From Sialis fuliginosa (lineage: Eukaryota > Arthropoda > Insecta > Megaloptera > Sialidae): a stretch of DNA of 64,000 nucleotides. Location of the stretch: positions 3,323,993 to 3,387,992 of the forward strand of contig OY540814.1 of the NCBI GenBank assembly GCA_961205875.1. Reading direction: 5' to 3'. Shown here piece after piece: positions 23,818 through 36,554 of the stretch. How positions within the stretch are numbered: the first letter of the stretch is position 1; each line of letters opens with the position of its first letter. The notes under the pieces are model-generated. The model did not search any database. It was not told the origin of the DNA and worked only from the letters and a program-made list of their open reading frames with translations. The position numbers and the translations under genes were made by a program.

Positions 23818-25076
23818 AAGGTACTGGCACCAGTCTTGAATATGGCCCTAGTAATGGCTATAAATGTACTGAATTAGAAATATTTGTTGATTACTGCCAT
23901 TTCTGAATATTAATCTATATGTATACATTTAACATTATTAGTCTTACAGCCTGATTTGATGACAATCGGCCAATAGATGTCAAAATGGTGGACATTTAAA
24001 CTAATTATTAGTATAATCAGTACCGGATTAAGCAAGGGCTGGGCCCGTAGCAAATGATATAAAGAGGCCCTTGGTAGTGGCGACGCTAGGGGGGGGGGTG
24101 AAACTCGGGGAGTAAATCAATAGCTTCACCCACTCCCCCCGAAAAAAGTCAATAGGATTTTTTTTGCACATTAAGCGGGCGTCACCCTCTGTGAATTTTT
24201 AATGACATAAAAATATCAGTGGGATCTTTTTTTTAAATAAATTGGATGGTCATCTTTTCAATAATAAAAAAAGTCAATTCACTCAATTTCTTAGACATTT
24301 TTCCCATTGGAAGCTTTAAATAATCAAAAAAGAGGTAAATATTATACCATAGACATAGAGCATGGACCGCGCATCTAAATGAATTTTCACGGAAATATAA
24401 CTGTTTGAAAATTTAATTTTTTTTAAATTATCCCTTAATTTTTTGAGGTGTGTATAATAAAACACCACTTTTACAAACAAAATTTTCTTGATTTGATTTG
24501 AGCAAATTTAGAAAAATCGATTAAAAAAATCGAAGATCAAGATTCAATCAGAAACCCTAAATTTTAATTATTAATTACTGTAGATTTGGACACCCCATAT
24601 CAACCATTGGACGGTAAGTGATATATGGTCCAATAAGAGATATTTTTCCGCAAAGTCGCGGGGCCCCCAGAGACGCGGGGCCTGTAGTATTTGCTACTCC
24701 TGCTACGTTGTTAATCCGGCCCTGAGTATAATTAATTAATTAATTATTATATTGTCATAGAAACTGCTTTACATTGTTACAAATGTGACGATTCTTTCTT
24801 TTAATATTTTATGTCGTAATACTTATCATTTTGTAATCATTAGCTAGTGTCCATCACTGCGTGCTCATTACTGGTTTTACTTTATCCTAGAGAAAAAACA
24901 TAAACATAATAAAAGGCTATAATTTTAAAAACAAACTATATTTGCGGACTTTAATTAAATTGATTAAATAAAGAGTTACTTGTTTTATTAGTAACATGAG
25001 TTCATGAGAATTAAAACAAAAACAAAAACAGTAAACCTTGCTCTTATAGCGGCCATAACTATGGTACCAGTACCTT
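23818..25076. mobile_element. Non-autonomous element with AAGGTACTGG ends, interrupted by a hAT MITE
   Basis: AAGGTACTGGCACC at the left and the complement of GGTACCAGTACCTT at the right form inverted termini. Sub-terminal TATGGCC and its complement GGCCATA also pair. It is probably flanked by TA. The 707-bp hAT-like insertion at 24018-24724 sits inside. A truncated relative is at 9003-9260. Confidence 0.7.
24018..24724. mobile_element. hAT-type non-autonomous element, 707 bp, nested
   Basis: Termini CAGTACCGGATTAA and the complement of TTAATCCGGCCCTG, with a perfect 8-bp target duplication AGTATAAT at 24010-24017 and 24725-24732. Inside are a 10-G run near 24089-24098 and GTAGCAAAT / ATTTGCTAC sub-terminal inverted repeats. 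No transposase. Confidence 0.92.
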
Positions 25077-25464
25077 ATGTGAGCTCAAAATTTTTCGACA
25101 TCTCTGTAGTTCCAAAATTATTTTTTCTTAAATATTTTAATGAAAAAATGATCTCAATAAGTATACTGTAGTATACAGAATGTCCCGTAAGTCAATTAGG
25201 AAATATAATAGTTCAACAATTTTGTACGTTTGCATTTATATACATTAAGTTCTCACATGCAAAACATGCATGTACATAAAATACAAAAAGCCATATTACA
25301 GCGTCTACAGACCGACAGACACACATATATCACCGCGATTAATAGTATGGATTCAGGAAAGGTCAAAATCATAGACATAGAGCATGAATTGTTCATCTAA
25401 TTCGAAAACCGAATTTTCACAAAAATTAATCAATGCATGCTTCTCTACATTTAAACACTAGCTC

Positions 25465-25660
25465 TGCCCGATCTCTTAAATAAAAAAGTTAGATAAATAG
25501 TATCGCGGAGTTTATTTTAGATCTTTTTATTCTACACAATTCTTTACTACATTATTTAGTTCAATATTTAACGGTTTAGTATTGCAAAAGAGCGCACTGG
25601 CGGCAAACTTTTTTCCGACTTGATTTACTATTATCGTCATTGATTTTTCCTTATTTTACC
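25465..25660. repeat. Dispersed repeat, inverted relative of 36555-36770
   Basis: TATCGCGGAGTTTATT, TTCTACACAATTCTTTA, AAAGAGCGC and CCGACTTGATT appear in the same order, reversed and complemented, at 36555-36770. Confidence 0.75.
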
Positions 25661-25714
25661 TAATATTCCAGGCTGTGGAGGCTAAAACATATTATTTTTG
25701 CGTAAACAAATATT

Positions 25715-25990
25715 TTTTTCAAAATGGAGGTTGTAGGGAATTTTATAGCGAATAACTTTTATTTGAAACTTTTTTTTGTATAATACTTAATTAGACCGCT
25801 ATTCAGCAAAAATCAAAAAACCTGAAGAATGTTGCAATTGAACCATGGTTAACTCCTGTCGCGGACAACCAAAATTGGAGCAAACTTAGGTTATTATTCT
25901 ACACCACATTCGTAACAATTTCTGTAAATATTAAAACTGTACGCAAAAATTCCTATTTTAGGTACTTTTTAGCTTAGCCAGCCTGGACTA
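25715..25990 (+). repeat. Dispersed repeat family B, copy 1
   Basis: AATGGAGGTTGTAGGGAATT, CTCCTGTCGCGGACAACCAA and AGCCAGCCTGGACTA recur in order at 49370-49640, and in part at 47548-47765. Confidence 0.85.
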
Positions 25991-27192
25991 TATATAACGT
26001 AACAAAATAATATAATATTAATATATATATATATAAATATAATATATAGTGACGTTAAATCGAAAGCTTGCGTTTTCCTCTTCTTTAATAAATTTTGACG
26101 TTTAAACAAACAACGTTTAAACAAACAAGTTTGTTTTTATAACGTAACAAAATATATACTATAACCTGGGCAATGAATATATTTATGAATTTAAAAAAAA
26201 ACACATAAATGGGACAAACGGACAGACAGACAGAGACGTTTTATTATCTGTAAGGATGAGTGAAAAAATGGGTGTGACTGTGTCGGGATGCACAGTCGAG
26301 GGATTGACGTGAATACGTGGAGTTGGGTAAAATAAAACTCAAACTCATTGATTTTTTCTTTGTTACACAGGAACGTTTGAATATTTGTAAAATAGACATA
26401 AAATGTTGCCGTAAAATTAGTCTAAATAAAGAAATATGTAACTAGTATTGTTTAATATAGTTATTTCTTATGATTTGTACGAACATAAAAACAATTAATT
26501 ATTTAGTATGTATTTAGATACAAGCGAAATCGAGGAAATAGGAAAAAACTTTATTTTTTTATTTAATTTAAAAAACTTTAACTCAAAAATTTAAGAAGTT
26601 AGGTCGTAGAGAATATCGAGATCTATAATTTGAGACCAAAACCCGCATGGTAACTGCTCTGAGTGTCGAGATATACTGATTTTAAATTTACGCTAGCGCG
26701 CAAAACTGATCTCTGCGCGTTACATCAAGTTTCTGAAATGCCCACCCAGTATCTGGCCTGAAACACTAGACGTTATTTACATCAAAAAGATAAAGTATTG
26801 TTTGGGTTATATTTCTATCTTCACTTTTAATTTATACATAAAATCTATAAAACTATGTCAGTTGCTACAAATATTTGAAAAAAACTCATCTATTTTTTGC
26901 TGTATTGTACTTGAGACTTTAATATCAAAGTAAGTTGTTTCTCATATCGTACAAAGAAGTATTGTCCAGATAGACATAATCGTGAACTACTCAACTACAA
27001 TGTCTATATTGTTGAAAACAATGCAGCGCCCCCCTCTTACCCCATACCGCAGGCGCACGACGTCTGATGCCCGCAGCGAAACCACAAGTAGATATTAATT
27101 ATCAATGGGGAAGATGCTGTTAGTGAAAATTTGAAACAGGCTTAGATTAAGGATCATTTGAATCATTAGAAAATATAGTTCTTTAATATAAT
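25991..27192. other. AT-rich intergenic DNA, no gene seen
   Basis: A (TA)n stretch lies near 26015-26035 and (CAGA)n near 26222. A short GC-richer patch at about 27020-27080 has no open frame worth calling. Confidence 0.45.
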
Positions 27193-27776
27193 CAGGGACT
27201 TGAATCTGATCCCGTACCTGAATCTGAATCTGAACCTTTTCATGGATAACTGGTAACCATATATTTTTAAAAGGTTCAATAAATTATTTTTAATATTTTT
27301 CTCCAATATTTTTTAAAAGGGATTATAAAATGTACTAATACAGAAAATTTGTTTGAATTTTATGATATGATGTGACTGCAAGTCAACTACTAAAACTTAC
27401 ATAATTTTTACTTTCTTTTTTAATTCTATAACTGAATTACATTTCAATTTGCAAAAAAATCTGAAAAATAAAGATTTCAATCTTTAAAAAGTAATTTTAT
27501 TTTTTGTCCCATTTTTCTAGCAATATTTTAATGGCTATTAATGTTTTTTCCTTCTTCAGAAATTGTTTTCTTTGTTAATTATAATTTTTTTGCGAACAAA
27601 ATAATTTTCTTTCAATTACAAACTGAAGCCGAACCCGAACCCGAACCTGAACCCTAAAAAATTACGGTTTTTGAACCCAAATAGTTTATAATATGCTGAA
27701 CCCGATCTCGAACCAAAATTTATATTTGAACCCGATTCGAACCTGAACCATAAATAAATTCCGGTTCAAGTTCCTG
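27193..27776. mobile_element. hAT-like MITE with internal GAACC(C/T) repeats
   Basis: Ends CAGGGACTTGAATC and (complement of right end) CAGGAACTTGAACCGG. Flanking octamers aatataat and gttataat agree at 6 of 8 positions. The interior is rich in CTGAATCTGAACC and CCGAACCCGAACC units. Confidence 0.7.
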
Positions 27777-28258
27777 GTTATAATATGTATAAAAAATCTG
27801 CCCTGGTCGGCACAATTTTTATACATCATGATAGAGAAAAAATTACATAAGTTAACACTTTCTTACATTACATTAGTTGTTGTTTTTGTTAATGTATTAT
27901 ATATAAGTCGTGGATAAAAAAGTAAAAAGAGTCAAGTTCACTCCTGTAAGGACTTTCACAGCACACTCCAAGATACCTGATGCTAGTGGTGGTATTTACG
28001 CTACCTGTTTTATCGACAGATGTCTCCCATATCGATTCCAGACTTCGACAACAACGTGTCAGTTAATAAATCAGTACCACGTATATATCACCTCATTGGA
28101 TGTGCATAAGGACATGATCGATAAAGAAATATACCACCGTCTGTCCCATAAAATGTTTATGTGCTTTGAAGAAATACTGTCACTGCAGTCAACGGTGAAA
28201 TGAAAACTGCAAATTGCTTTTTCCTAAAAAAAAACACTTACCTACAGCAAGCGTTCTT

Positions 28259-28558
28259 ATGAAAAAATGTAGAAAATCAAATATAAATATTCTGAGATTT
28301 AATATTCTCGGAAAAATCATTTTCTATATCGTCTGTAAACTTTTAAACCAATCCGTTTTAAATGCTTCAATTTTGTGGGGGGGGGGGGGGGGGGCACCAC
28401 TGTGATGGATAGAAAATATGAAAAAATGTAGAAAATCAAATATAAATATTCTGAGATTTAATATTCTCGAAAAAATCGTTTTCTACATCGTCTGTAAACT
28501 TTTAAGCCAGTTCGTTTTTGAATGCTTATCTTTTCTTTTTTTAGGGGGGGGGGGCACT
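28259..28558 (+). repeat. Tandem duplication of about 150 bp, each ending in a poly-G run
   Basis: AAAATGTAGAAAATCAAATA... to the G run is present at about 28259-28394 and again at 28418-28554. The G run is 18 long in the first copy (28377-28394) and 11 long in the second. Confidence 0.85.
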
Positions 28559-29521
28559 ATGTTAGATAAAAATTATTTATTCATATTTTCTTAAAGTAGA
28601 CGCATACAAAAATATAAAATTAAAATCAAAATATGAAAAATTGACGAAGATACAGTAAGTAAAAAAAAATTATAAATAAATATATGTATTTCGCATTATT
28701 CTCGAAACGACCTTTTTTAAACTTGTTCAAGCGTAAACTCGAACACTTATGTCCGATATTACAAACTAGCTAGTAAAACTTGCTAGCTTGAACCAGGTAT
28801 CAAATTTATATGACAGTTCTCTTGGAGTTTTTGACAGATAGTTGCATGCATAGTAAATAAAAACAAAAGTATGTAAAGTATAAAAAAAACTGTTGCACTT
28901 TGTATATATGTAGGTATATTTACATAAATCACTTCCAAATGACCCATTCTACCTCCCTTCAAAATATTCGTATCGCCGAACCAAACACCCTGTATTTACT
29001 AAAGTGTATTTACTTGAGTAAAAAAGGTAAAAACGAACATACCGCGCATGCACCTATCTGTAAAAAACACCATATATGTATGTATATATATTACAGTTAG
29101 TCTAATACCGGGCATAATAGTCCGATTTGTAATTTTTTAACGAACAATTTGTGAACTCAAAAATCCATTTAAACACATTTTTTTCAGTAAACGCACTTAG
29201 TTTTCGGATTCACGGCGACTTTTCAGCAATTTATGTAGACACGTTGGACGAAATTTTGAAATAAAGTTGTAAAACAAATATTCTTGAAAATTTTAATGTA
29301 AGGCAGGTCTCGGTATCTTTATTTGTCTTGAAGTTATTCAATAAAAACTAAATTAAACTTCAAACAGCTGTAATTTTTTCCACAAGGCCTATGGATGGGA
29401 ACTGTTGTGTACAGGCGTACTATTATGGATACTATGTGGGTACCAAATTTTATCGCACTCAGAATTTGTCCCTAAAGCAGGGCCATTTTTCCCTTCATTG
29501 CCTATACTATACAATACATAC
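28559..29521. other. AT-rich intergenic DNA, no gene seen
   Basis: No recognisable repeat boundary or coding similarity found on either strand. Confidence 0.4.
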
Positions 29522-30143
29522 TAGGGTGTTTTTTTTATTTTTATTTTTTTGGTCCCGCAGGTCTATGTTTTAGCTTTGGATCAAAAGTTAATTGTCCCAC
29601 AATTTCAGATTCATAGATCAAACCTGTGGACGGCGCAAACTGAGTCTTTTTCCTATTCGATTAACATGGAAAAAATTACTTACGCATGAATATCTCGTTG
29701 AAAATTTTTTTTTTTGAAAATTTCTCAGGGTAATATTTTGTAAGAATTAAGTCCTCAATTCACAAATCCAATGAATTTTAAGAAATGTTTGTTTAAAAAT
29801 TATCATAAAAATTGGATTTTACTTTTTATGATAATGTTTAAACGAACATATCATTAAAAATATTCGATCTATGAATTGAGCACTTGGGATCTTTTTTGTA
29901 AGAAATTTAATTCTCTATGATATGCTGCTGTAAAAAATTAAAATAAATACATTTTTCAACGAGATATTCACGCGTAAGTAAAAAAGTAATTTTTCCCATG
30001 TTAATCAAATGGGAAAAAGACTCAGTTTGCGCCGTCCACAGGTTTGATCTATGAGTCTGAAATTTTGGGATAATTAACTTTTGATCCAAAGCTAAAACAT
30101 AGGCCTGCGGGACCGAAAAAAATAAATTAAATAAAATACCCTA
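29522..30143. repeat. Palindromic (foldback) element, arms about 300 bp
   Basis: Centred near 29832. AACCTGTGGA at 29621-29630 pairs with TCCACAGGTT at 30035-30044. Outer arms pair GGTCCCGCAGGTCTATG with CATAGGCCTGCGGGACC. Ends are TAGGGTG-like. The 60-codon frames inside are by-products of the palindrome. Confidence 0.85.
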
Positions 30144-30565
30144 ATAGGTACATACGTGTAGCCGTTTTTTGAAAATTTTGAAAATTACCATTTTTTTAAA
30201 TCCTTTGAATGAAAAAAATTATTAAAAAAATGAAAATAAAAATTCTGTCAAAAATCAATTAAAAAACAACTGCTACGATAGTTGCATCTATACGAACGCC
30301 ACTGCATGGGATGAAACGATGACATCTCGACGCCGCGTATCGATCTGACGGATGCAGCGATGCTAGCAACGTCACGCGTGTTATGTAACAAACTGGTGAT
30401 ATTTATAATAACAGCAGTGCACAAGAAACTAGTGATGTAGGTCAGTGAAGCGCAATCATTCGCATCCATCACTAGAGATGCATTCGAGACGAGATTGAGG
30501 TATGTCTCGTCTCAGTTTTTGTACCCTATTCAGGGATTATTTTAATAAAATTTTAAGTGTCGATC

Positions 30566-30675
30566 CACACTATCGTGCCGGTCCCGGTCCGGTCTCGCTC
30601 CAATCAAATATTCAGTATAATAAATACTGTATTGGAGCGTGATTGGAGCGAGACCGGCACGATACTTATAGTGTG
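30566..30675. repeat. Short palindromic MITE-like repeat
   Basis: CACACTATCGTGCCGGTC pairs with GACCGGCACGATA...TAGTGTG. The inner arms GCTCCAATCA pair with TGATTGGAGC. About 110 bp. Confidence 0.8.
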
Positions 30676-30761
30676 AATAATTTCATTATTTATTGTATTT
30701 TAGCGCATTGGACCCGGTGTTACCTGGGGATATTAATCCAATTAAATATAAATTAATTATG

Positions 30762-30818
30762 CCCACCCAACATGCTCACCCAACATGCCCATCCAACGTG
30801 CCCACCCAACATGCTCAC
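30762..30818 (+). repeat. Tandem repeat, 14-bp unit
   Basis: Four imperfect copies of a CCCACCCAACATGC-like unit. The surrounding 30676-31789 holds nothing else recognisable. Confidence 0.75.
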
Positions 30819-31789
30819 AACACACGGTTCACCGCGAATTGTTTTTTCCGGCTTCATGAAATTTACACAAAATATCCACAAATTATACACCTAAACTTAA
30901 CCTATCCATAAGTGAAAACCGGAATAAAATCCATTCAGTAGTTTTTGAAAAAATCGCGTAAAATTATATTTTTAAACTCCCGGAAAACACCAGGTCTTGT
31001 CATAGAATCGGAGGCTCCCTATGATTGGGGGCCTGGGACACGGTGGTAGTTACTGCCCTGTTCCAGACTCCCAAACAATATAAGGAACCAGAGAAAATTA
31101 ATAAAATTCAGAAGAAAATTAAGACAACCTAGTAAATATTATAAAATTATAATAATATTATAATCGTACTATAATGACATTCTATATTGTTAGTTTAACT
31201 GTTTATATTGTTATAGATACGTGAACTAAAATTTCATGCTGAAAAAAATGTTATCAGTGTTTTGAAATTTCCAAGATATACCATATTTTATTTATTTTCA
31301 ATATAAAATACAATTTTACCTAAAGTATTTTTTTATTCCGACACAAATACAATACTTCCGCATTTTTTTTACCTTTTTGTCATTATACATATTTTTTTTA
31401 TATACATATGTACATATATATTATACGAATACCTATATGTTTATGTACGTAGAGACTACCTACAAAAATTTTCAATAGGTTGTTTTCCATACTTTCGTTT
31501 ATAAATGAAAAATAAATGCTTTTTAATTTAAAATCAACATACTTAATTTTTCATACTTTGAAAAACAAAAATATATGATAATAATCGAATACAATCCTGA
31601 TGTAAATAAATTATTGGTTGAAGCTGAAAATCGATAACACATCAATTACTTAGCCGATTATCAAATTCCATAACCGTATCACTAAGCGTTATGATGATTA
31701 AGCGTGATGATATTAAATTTAAAAAAATGGCAAATTTATTAAAATAATTATTTTTTCTACAATCGTTTAAAAAAGTAATATTATATAAT

Positions 31790-31966
31790 AAATAGGGTTG
31801 TAGAAAAAAATATTGTGTGCACCTCGGGTGTAAAATGCGTTTTTCGCACTCGTGTGATTGTTAGTCGAGGCGCTAGCCGAGACTAACAAACTTTTCCACC
31901 CATGCGAAAAACTGCTACTTTACACCCTAGTTACACAAATAACTATTTTATTATTTTTGAAAAAAA
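31790..31966. repeat. GTCGAGGCGCTAGCCGAGAC repeat family, copy 1
   Basis: GTGTGCACCTCGGGTGTAAA, GCGTTTTTCGCAC, the near-perfect hairpin GTCGAGGCGCTAGCCGAGAC and GTTACACAAATAACTATTTT recur at 39482-39890, where the full palindrome is seen. Confidence 0.8.
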
Positions 31967-32598
31967 TTCATTTAACAGTAAAATATTTTTTACATCTGTA
32001 CCAATATTTTCAATTATTTCATTATCTTCTTCAATTAATATTTTCGTATTGCATGTATTGGTAAGTCATTATTAATTAATAAAAAAATTATAATATACAC
32101 ACTATACTTTTATTTTAAGAGAGGAGCATATTGGTTGTTACGTATTCATGTCTTTCCTAATCTAAACAACATATAGTCAAAGGAAGATTATAATTATGTG
32201 TGTGTACATGTGTTACATATGTAGGTAATCAGAGGACACGGCAGTAAGTGAGTGAAGCTTGTATAAATTTGAAATTCAATCAGTTTACTTGTCCGTCGCT
32301 TCAGGTAGCATGTAATCGTATGAATGTATTTTGGAAAAATACTGGTAAGTATGTATGTATTATGGTCTATTTCTTATTTGTAAGTATGATTGACCCAAAA
32401 TTATATATTATACCTACCAGTACACTGTAATGAATTTTAAATCATATTCGAATTATACATTAATTTCTTTCTACATTTACTTAATTATATTACGTACTTT
32501 CTTATATGGCCAGATTTGAAAACTTAACATTGGGTGAATAGAGTCATCCGACAAAAATGAAAACAAAAAAAAAAAACAAAAAAGTGTCAACGATAAAC
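31967..32598. other. AT-rich intergenic DNA, no gene seen
   Basis: Short frames only. GTGTGTGTACATGTG near 32196 is a small microsatellite. Confidence 0.4.
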
Positions 32599-32739
32599 AT
32601 GGAAAACGCACGAAAAATAATAGGTTATAAATATTGTTTCTTTAGAAATAATTCTTTCTATAGAAGGAAAATATACAATTTCGGTATATTATTTATAAAT
32701 ATTTATAATTTAAATAAAGCATATATTTCTAATACATAG
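32599..32739 (+). pseudogene. THAP-domain relic, second copy (weak)
   Basis: The frame starts ATGGAAAAC and reads KIIGYKYCFF, parallel to the better-preserved relic at 45885. It then loses similarity. The DNA just upstream (GTGTCAAC-ATAAACATGG) is shared by both. On its own it would not be callable. Confidence 0.4.
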
Positions 32740-33023
32740 ATTTTTACAAGTACTTACAAGACATTTCAAAATAACTCAGTACGAGAATTTATTCAGTACT
32801 CCAAGTTCACATACATGATATTTGCTCTTACCCCTTTCGTTGTAATACTTTATGGTTTCACCTACTCGACTTCCATGAATACATTTATATTATAAAACAA
32901 GTAGATTCTATTTCAAAGGTTTGTGCAATCCGATTTGCTGAAAGAAGCTTAAGAGACACGCAAGCTTAATATGACGTCCATTTACAGTAGGTCTTTAGGA
33001 CATTTTGTATCTTTAGTTAAGAC

Positions 33024-33191
33024 CAGTGGCGTAACTAGGAGGGGTGGAGGGGTAGGAGGACTTGGCATCTCTTGAGCGGTATGGTTTTTTTAAACTGAAA
33101 GAGCGAAAAAATAGTCATTTGGTAATTTTTTTGAAAAGGACAGGGCGGAAAAACTGTTTGTCCCCAAAAAAAAATCTCGGTTGCGCCACTA
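33024..33191. mobile_element. hAT MITE, 168 bp
   Basis: Ends CAGTGGCGTAACTAGG and (complement of right end) TAGTGGCGCAACCGAG. The target duplication GTTAAGAC / GTTAAGAT matches at 7 of 8 positions. The left end resembles that of the full hAT element at 2583, so it may have been mobilised by a relative of it (inference). Confidence 0.85.
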
Positions 33192-33374
33192 GTTAAGATA
33201 TACTGGGTGGACCATTTTAACCTTTAATGGAAAATAGCTCGACCGGTAAACGAAATAATAAAAAAAGTTTTATACAAAAGTTGTTGGACAAGGAGGGGGA
33301 CGTACGACCATGACCTTGAATTTGACCTTGACCTTGACCGTAGGGGTTATTTGAAGGCCAACTATAATTTTTCA

Positions 33375-34070
33375 AATGGAAATGCCTATTTTCGACCCCG
33401 GATTCGGAAAGAACGGGAAATTCTACAATAGGATATGTAGATTGATAAGTTCACATGTCATGTTTTGAGGTCATTTCAAGGTCAAAAGGAACTTGTACGT
33501 GTATTCATGCGAAAATCGTATCTGTATACGGGTATCTCTAAACGTTAGCGTCGAAAACAGAATAAAGTGTAATTTTGATAGGAAAACAATTGAATTTTCC
33601 ATGGGACCGTGATAAAACTAAAAGGGGGGCGCGAGCATATCGAGAAAAAATGAGAAAAAATATTACTAAACAATTTCTTTAATTTACTGAAAGAAAAGCT
33701 AAAAAAAACGTTCTGATATAACAAAAAATAAAATTAAATAAATTTTTTAATAATATTTTTTTTCGATATGCTCGCGCCCCCCTTTTATCACGGCCCCATG
33801 GAAAATTCAATTGTTTTCCTATCAAAATTACACTTTATTCTGTTTCCAACGCCAACGTTTAGAGATACCCGTGTACAGATACGATTTTCGCATATTCATG
33901 CGAAAATCGTATCTGTACACGGGTATTCACACGTACAAGTTCCTTTTGACCTTGAAATGACCTCAAAACATGACATTTGAACTTATCAATCTACATATCC
34001 TATTGTAGAGTTTCCCGTTCTTTCCGAATCCGAGGTCGAAAATAGGCATTTCCATTTCCAACTGGCGCCC
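33375..34070. repeat. Palindromic (foldback) element with AGGTCA direct repeats
   Basis: Centred near 33700. AACGTT at 33541 pairs with 33854-33859; GGAAATGCCTATTTTCGA and its complement form the outer arms. The 17-mer TGACCTTGAAATGACCT lies at 33947-33963, with its complement at 33468-33484. The right arm has an extra inverted duplication of about 35 bp around CGAAAATCGTATCTG (33881-33925). The GACCTTGA repeats at 33300-33345 lie just outside. Confidence 0.85.
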
Positions 34071-34597
34071 TCTGTTATTGTTATATATTTTGGTTGTTTT
34101 TAATGTGATAGATATGGTTATAAAACACAATTCATAATTTCTTCTCAAGAAATCAATGTAAAATGTAAAACAGAGAACACGTGGCGTGGAAACTAGCCAA
34201 GAAAATATGCCAACTGACACGAAAACCTGAAAAAGAAGTAAATAAATGATCCACTATCTACTGGCAACTATTTTATCGGTTAATGCGATATCAAATTAAT
34301 AAATTGCTGTGGCCACCACAAAACTGTTATACTTTTTTACATAAAAACAAATATTATGCAAACAGCTAATACCGAAAAAAATAATAAATCAAAAATTATA
34401 AAAGAAGCAGGAGTTTTCCGTTTCTGTTTAAGAAATATGCAGTTTCATCCCAGGCTGACAGAGATCCTGAAAGATAGTCAAAAATAGTCAAAATTGATTA
34501 AGGTAAGATCAAAAAGGATATTATTATTTCCATGAAAATGCTGATTTCAAAATAAATTTAGACTTAACTATTTGTAGATGTTTTCTTTTACATAATA
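34071..34597. other. AT-rich intergenic DNA, no gene seen
   Basis: Nothing recognisable on either strand. Confidence 0.4.
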
Positions 34598-34712
34598 CAT
34601 GGTGTCTCGTAAGTCAGGACAGTATTACATAATCTGTTCAAAATTTTCGCTGTTGGACCTGCAACATAATAAAAATCTCTATAGACTCTGACTTACGGGA
34701 CAGACTGTATAT
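34598..34712. mobile_element. Small mariner-like MITE
   Basis: GTGTCTCGTAAGTCA near the left and TGACTTACGGGACAG near the right are inverted, and TA lies outside both. Similar ends without partners occur at 25175 and 48565. Confidence 0.6.
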
Positions 34713-34724
34713 ACATATATTACA

Positions 34725-35100
34725 TATTGGTCACGTTCACGATTGACCAAAAACAGTGAACAACGAGCTTTGATTGGTTGATTAATGGAATTTCTGGTGG
34801 AATGTATCAGAAATTTAAAGAATGTCATTTTTTAAGCGTGTTGGAAGTGAGAAAGAAGTAACCAGAAAGAGATAGAAACTAGTGTTCTGACAGAAACGCT
34901 CAACATGAAGTGAACATAAAAGTTCTTTGGTTAGTCTGGTCACTAGTTTTTATCTCTTTCTAGTTACTTCTTTCTCACTTCCTTACACGCTTAAAAAATG
35001 ACATTCTTTTAATTTCTGGTACAATCCACCAGAAATTCCATGAATCAACCAATCAAAGCTCGTTGTTCACTGTTTTTGGTCAGTCGTGAACGTGACCATT
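34725..35100. repeat. Palindromic MITE, about 375 bp
   Basis: TGGTCACGTTCACGATTGACC-like ends, arms about 170 bp, centred near 34912. GAAAGAAGTA at 34851-34860 pairs with TACTTCTTTC at 34965-34974. Confidence 0.85.
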
Positions 35101-35184
35101 ATACAAAAAAGGCCGTATAAAGAAGTAAAAATCGACTCTTATTTTAACTATAATAAAAATTAATAATGACTTTTGAATCACATT

Positions 35185-35960
35185 ATAAATATCGGTATGG
35201 AGAACCATACATGACTTCCATGTTCTTTCTATCTTTTTAAATAATTTAAATATTTTATTTATATAACCTACTACTATGAATATACATATCGTAATACATT
35301 AAAAAAACATATATACATACTTACAACGGTTACAGCTCTCTTTACCATTTGTATATAAATATTAGTTTTCTAATGTCAAAAACATAATTCACATTCGTAG
35401 AAAAACTAATTTGACAATTTGAATTTAATTGCATTTGTTTCCAAGGCAACATTAATTAATGACATATTAGTATTTAAAATTAAAATTTTAAGTGTGTTTT
35501 TCACCCCTTTAACGGCTGTTTAGGCAAGTACAAATAATAAATGTCCCTTAGATTCAATTGAACTGCAAATGTACCAAATCTTATCAAAATTAGTGAGATA
35601 ATACTCGCAATATTCACTTTTTAGACGAAAAAAGTTACAAAATTTCGAATATTTCCAAAACCCCTAATCCGATTAGCACCAAAATCAATAGGTCTGGAGT
35701 ACTCACTGAGACAAACATTTTCCCCAAAAATAATTTAGATCGGTGCATTTTTACGGTAGTTATCGTGAACGAAAAAAAAATCTACATCCTGATACACAGA
35801 CACACAGACACACGCACAGCCGCCATGCGGAAATTAACTTTTCTTTAAGTTTTGAAGTTAGTACAATCAGAATTTGTCATTTTCTCGGACACGATTTTTC
35901 GATGGTATTACAATACTTCCATTCTTTCAGAACATGGAAGTAAAAACAACAATTCAACCA
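35185..35960 (+). repeat. Dispersed repeat family F, copy 1 (uninterrupted)
   Basis: It runs from GGTATGGAGAACCATACATG through CTTACAACGGTTACAGC (35331) to the ACACAGACACACAGACACA stretch (35795) and CCGCCATGCGGAAATTAAC. The second, rearranged copy is at 41690-44690. CAACG at 35334-35338 is the empty target of the Transib-like element there. Confidence 0.85.
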
Positions 35961-36554
35961 AATTAATTTCCTATTTGATTATTCAAATTCAAGTGCACAC
36001 AAAGTGCACGACTTTTGATATTCAGTTTAAATTATACTTTCAAATTTGTAATTTAGTTGCTATCCGAAATCACACGTTAATAAACGTGGTTAAAAGCACA
36101 TATTTACTGCTTATTCAAAACAAAAGTCAATCAATCATGTATCTCATATCTATTAATTTTGTCTTTAAAAAAATTACGAAAAATATCTGTTAAGAAAATT
36201 GGGTATTGAATAAAACAAATACAAAATTCCACAAAACTTGTTTGTGGGCGGGGGGGGGGGGGGGGGTAATATTTTAAATGATGTACAAGTACCTACCCTG
36301 TACGTAAAGATACTCATAGTAAGAGTTCTGACAACCCGAATCGATTTCTGATTGACTATAGTACTAACTAGCCAAGTCTCACTCATTGCCGTAATTTCTA
36401 ATTTTATCAATCAATCTTCCTTAATATACATATATAAAGGTCAACGTCTGTCTGTCTGTCTATCTGTCTGTCCATTAGTGCGCTTATCACTCGAGAACCA
36501 CTTATACGATTTACGTGGTTTCTTTTTTAATTCATAGGTACGTTCTCTGGCCAG
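35961..36554. other. Intergenic DNA with poly-G and TCTG tracts
   Basis: A 17-G run lies at 36250-36266. (TCTG)n interrupted by TCTA is at about 36447-36472. No gene seen. Confidence 0.5.

Noticed and set aside
27910-28203. 97-codon open frame on the plus strand
   Set aside because: It begins with GTG, not ATG, has no recognisable domain and no internal ATG early enough to matter.
35743-36193. Frames in family F (also 41657-42001)
   Set aside because: The same frames appear in both copies with stops and shifts in between; they follow the repeat, not selection on a protein.
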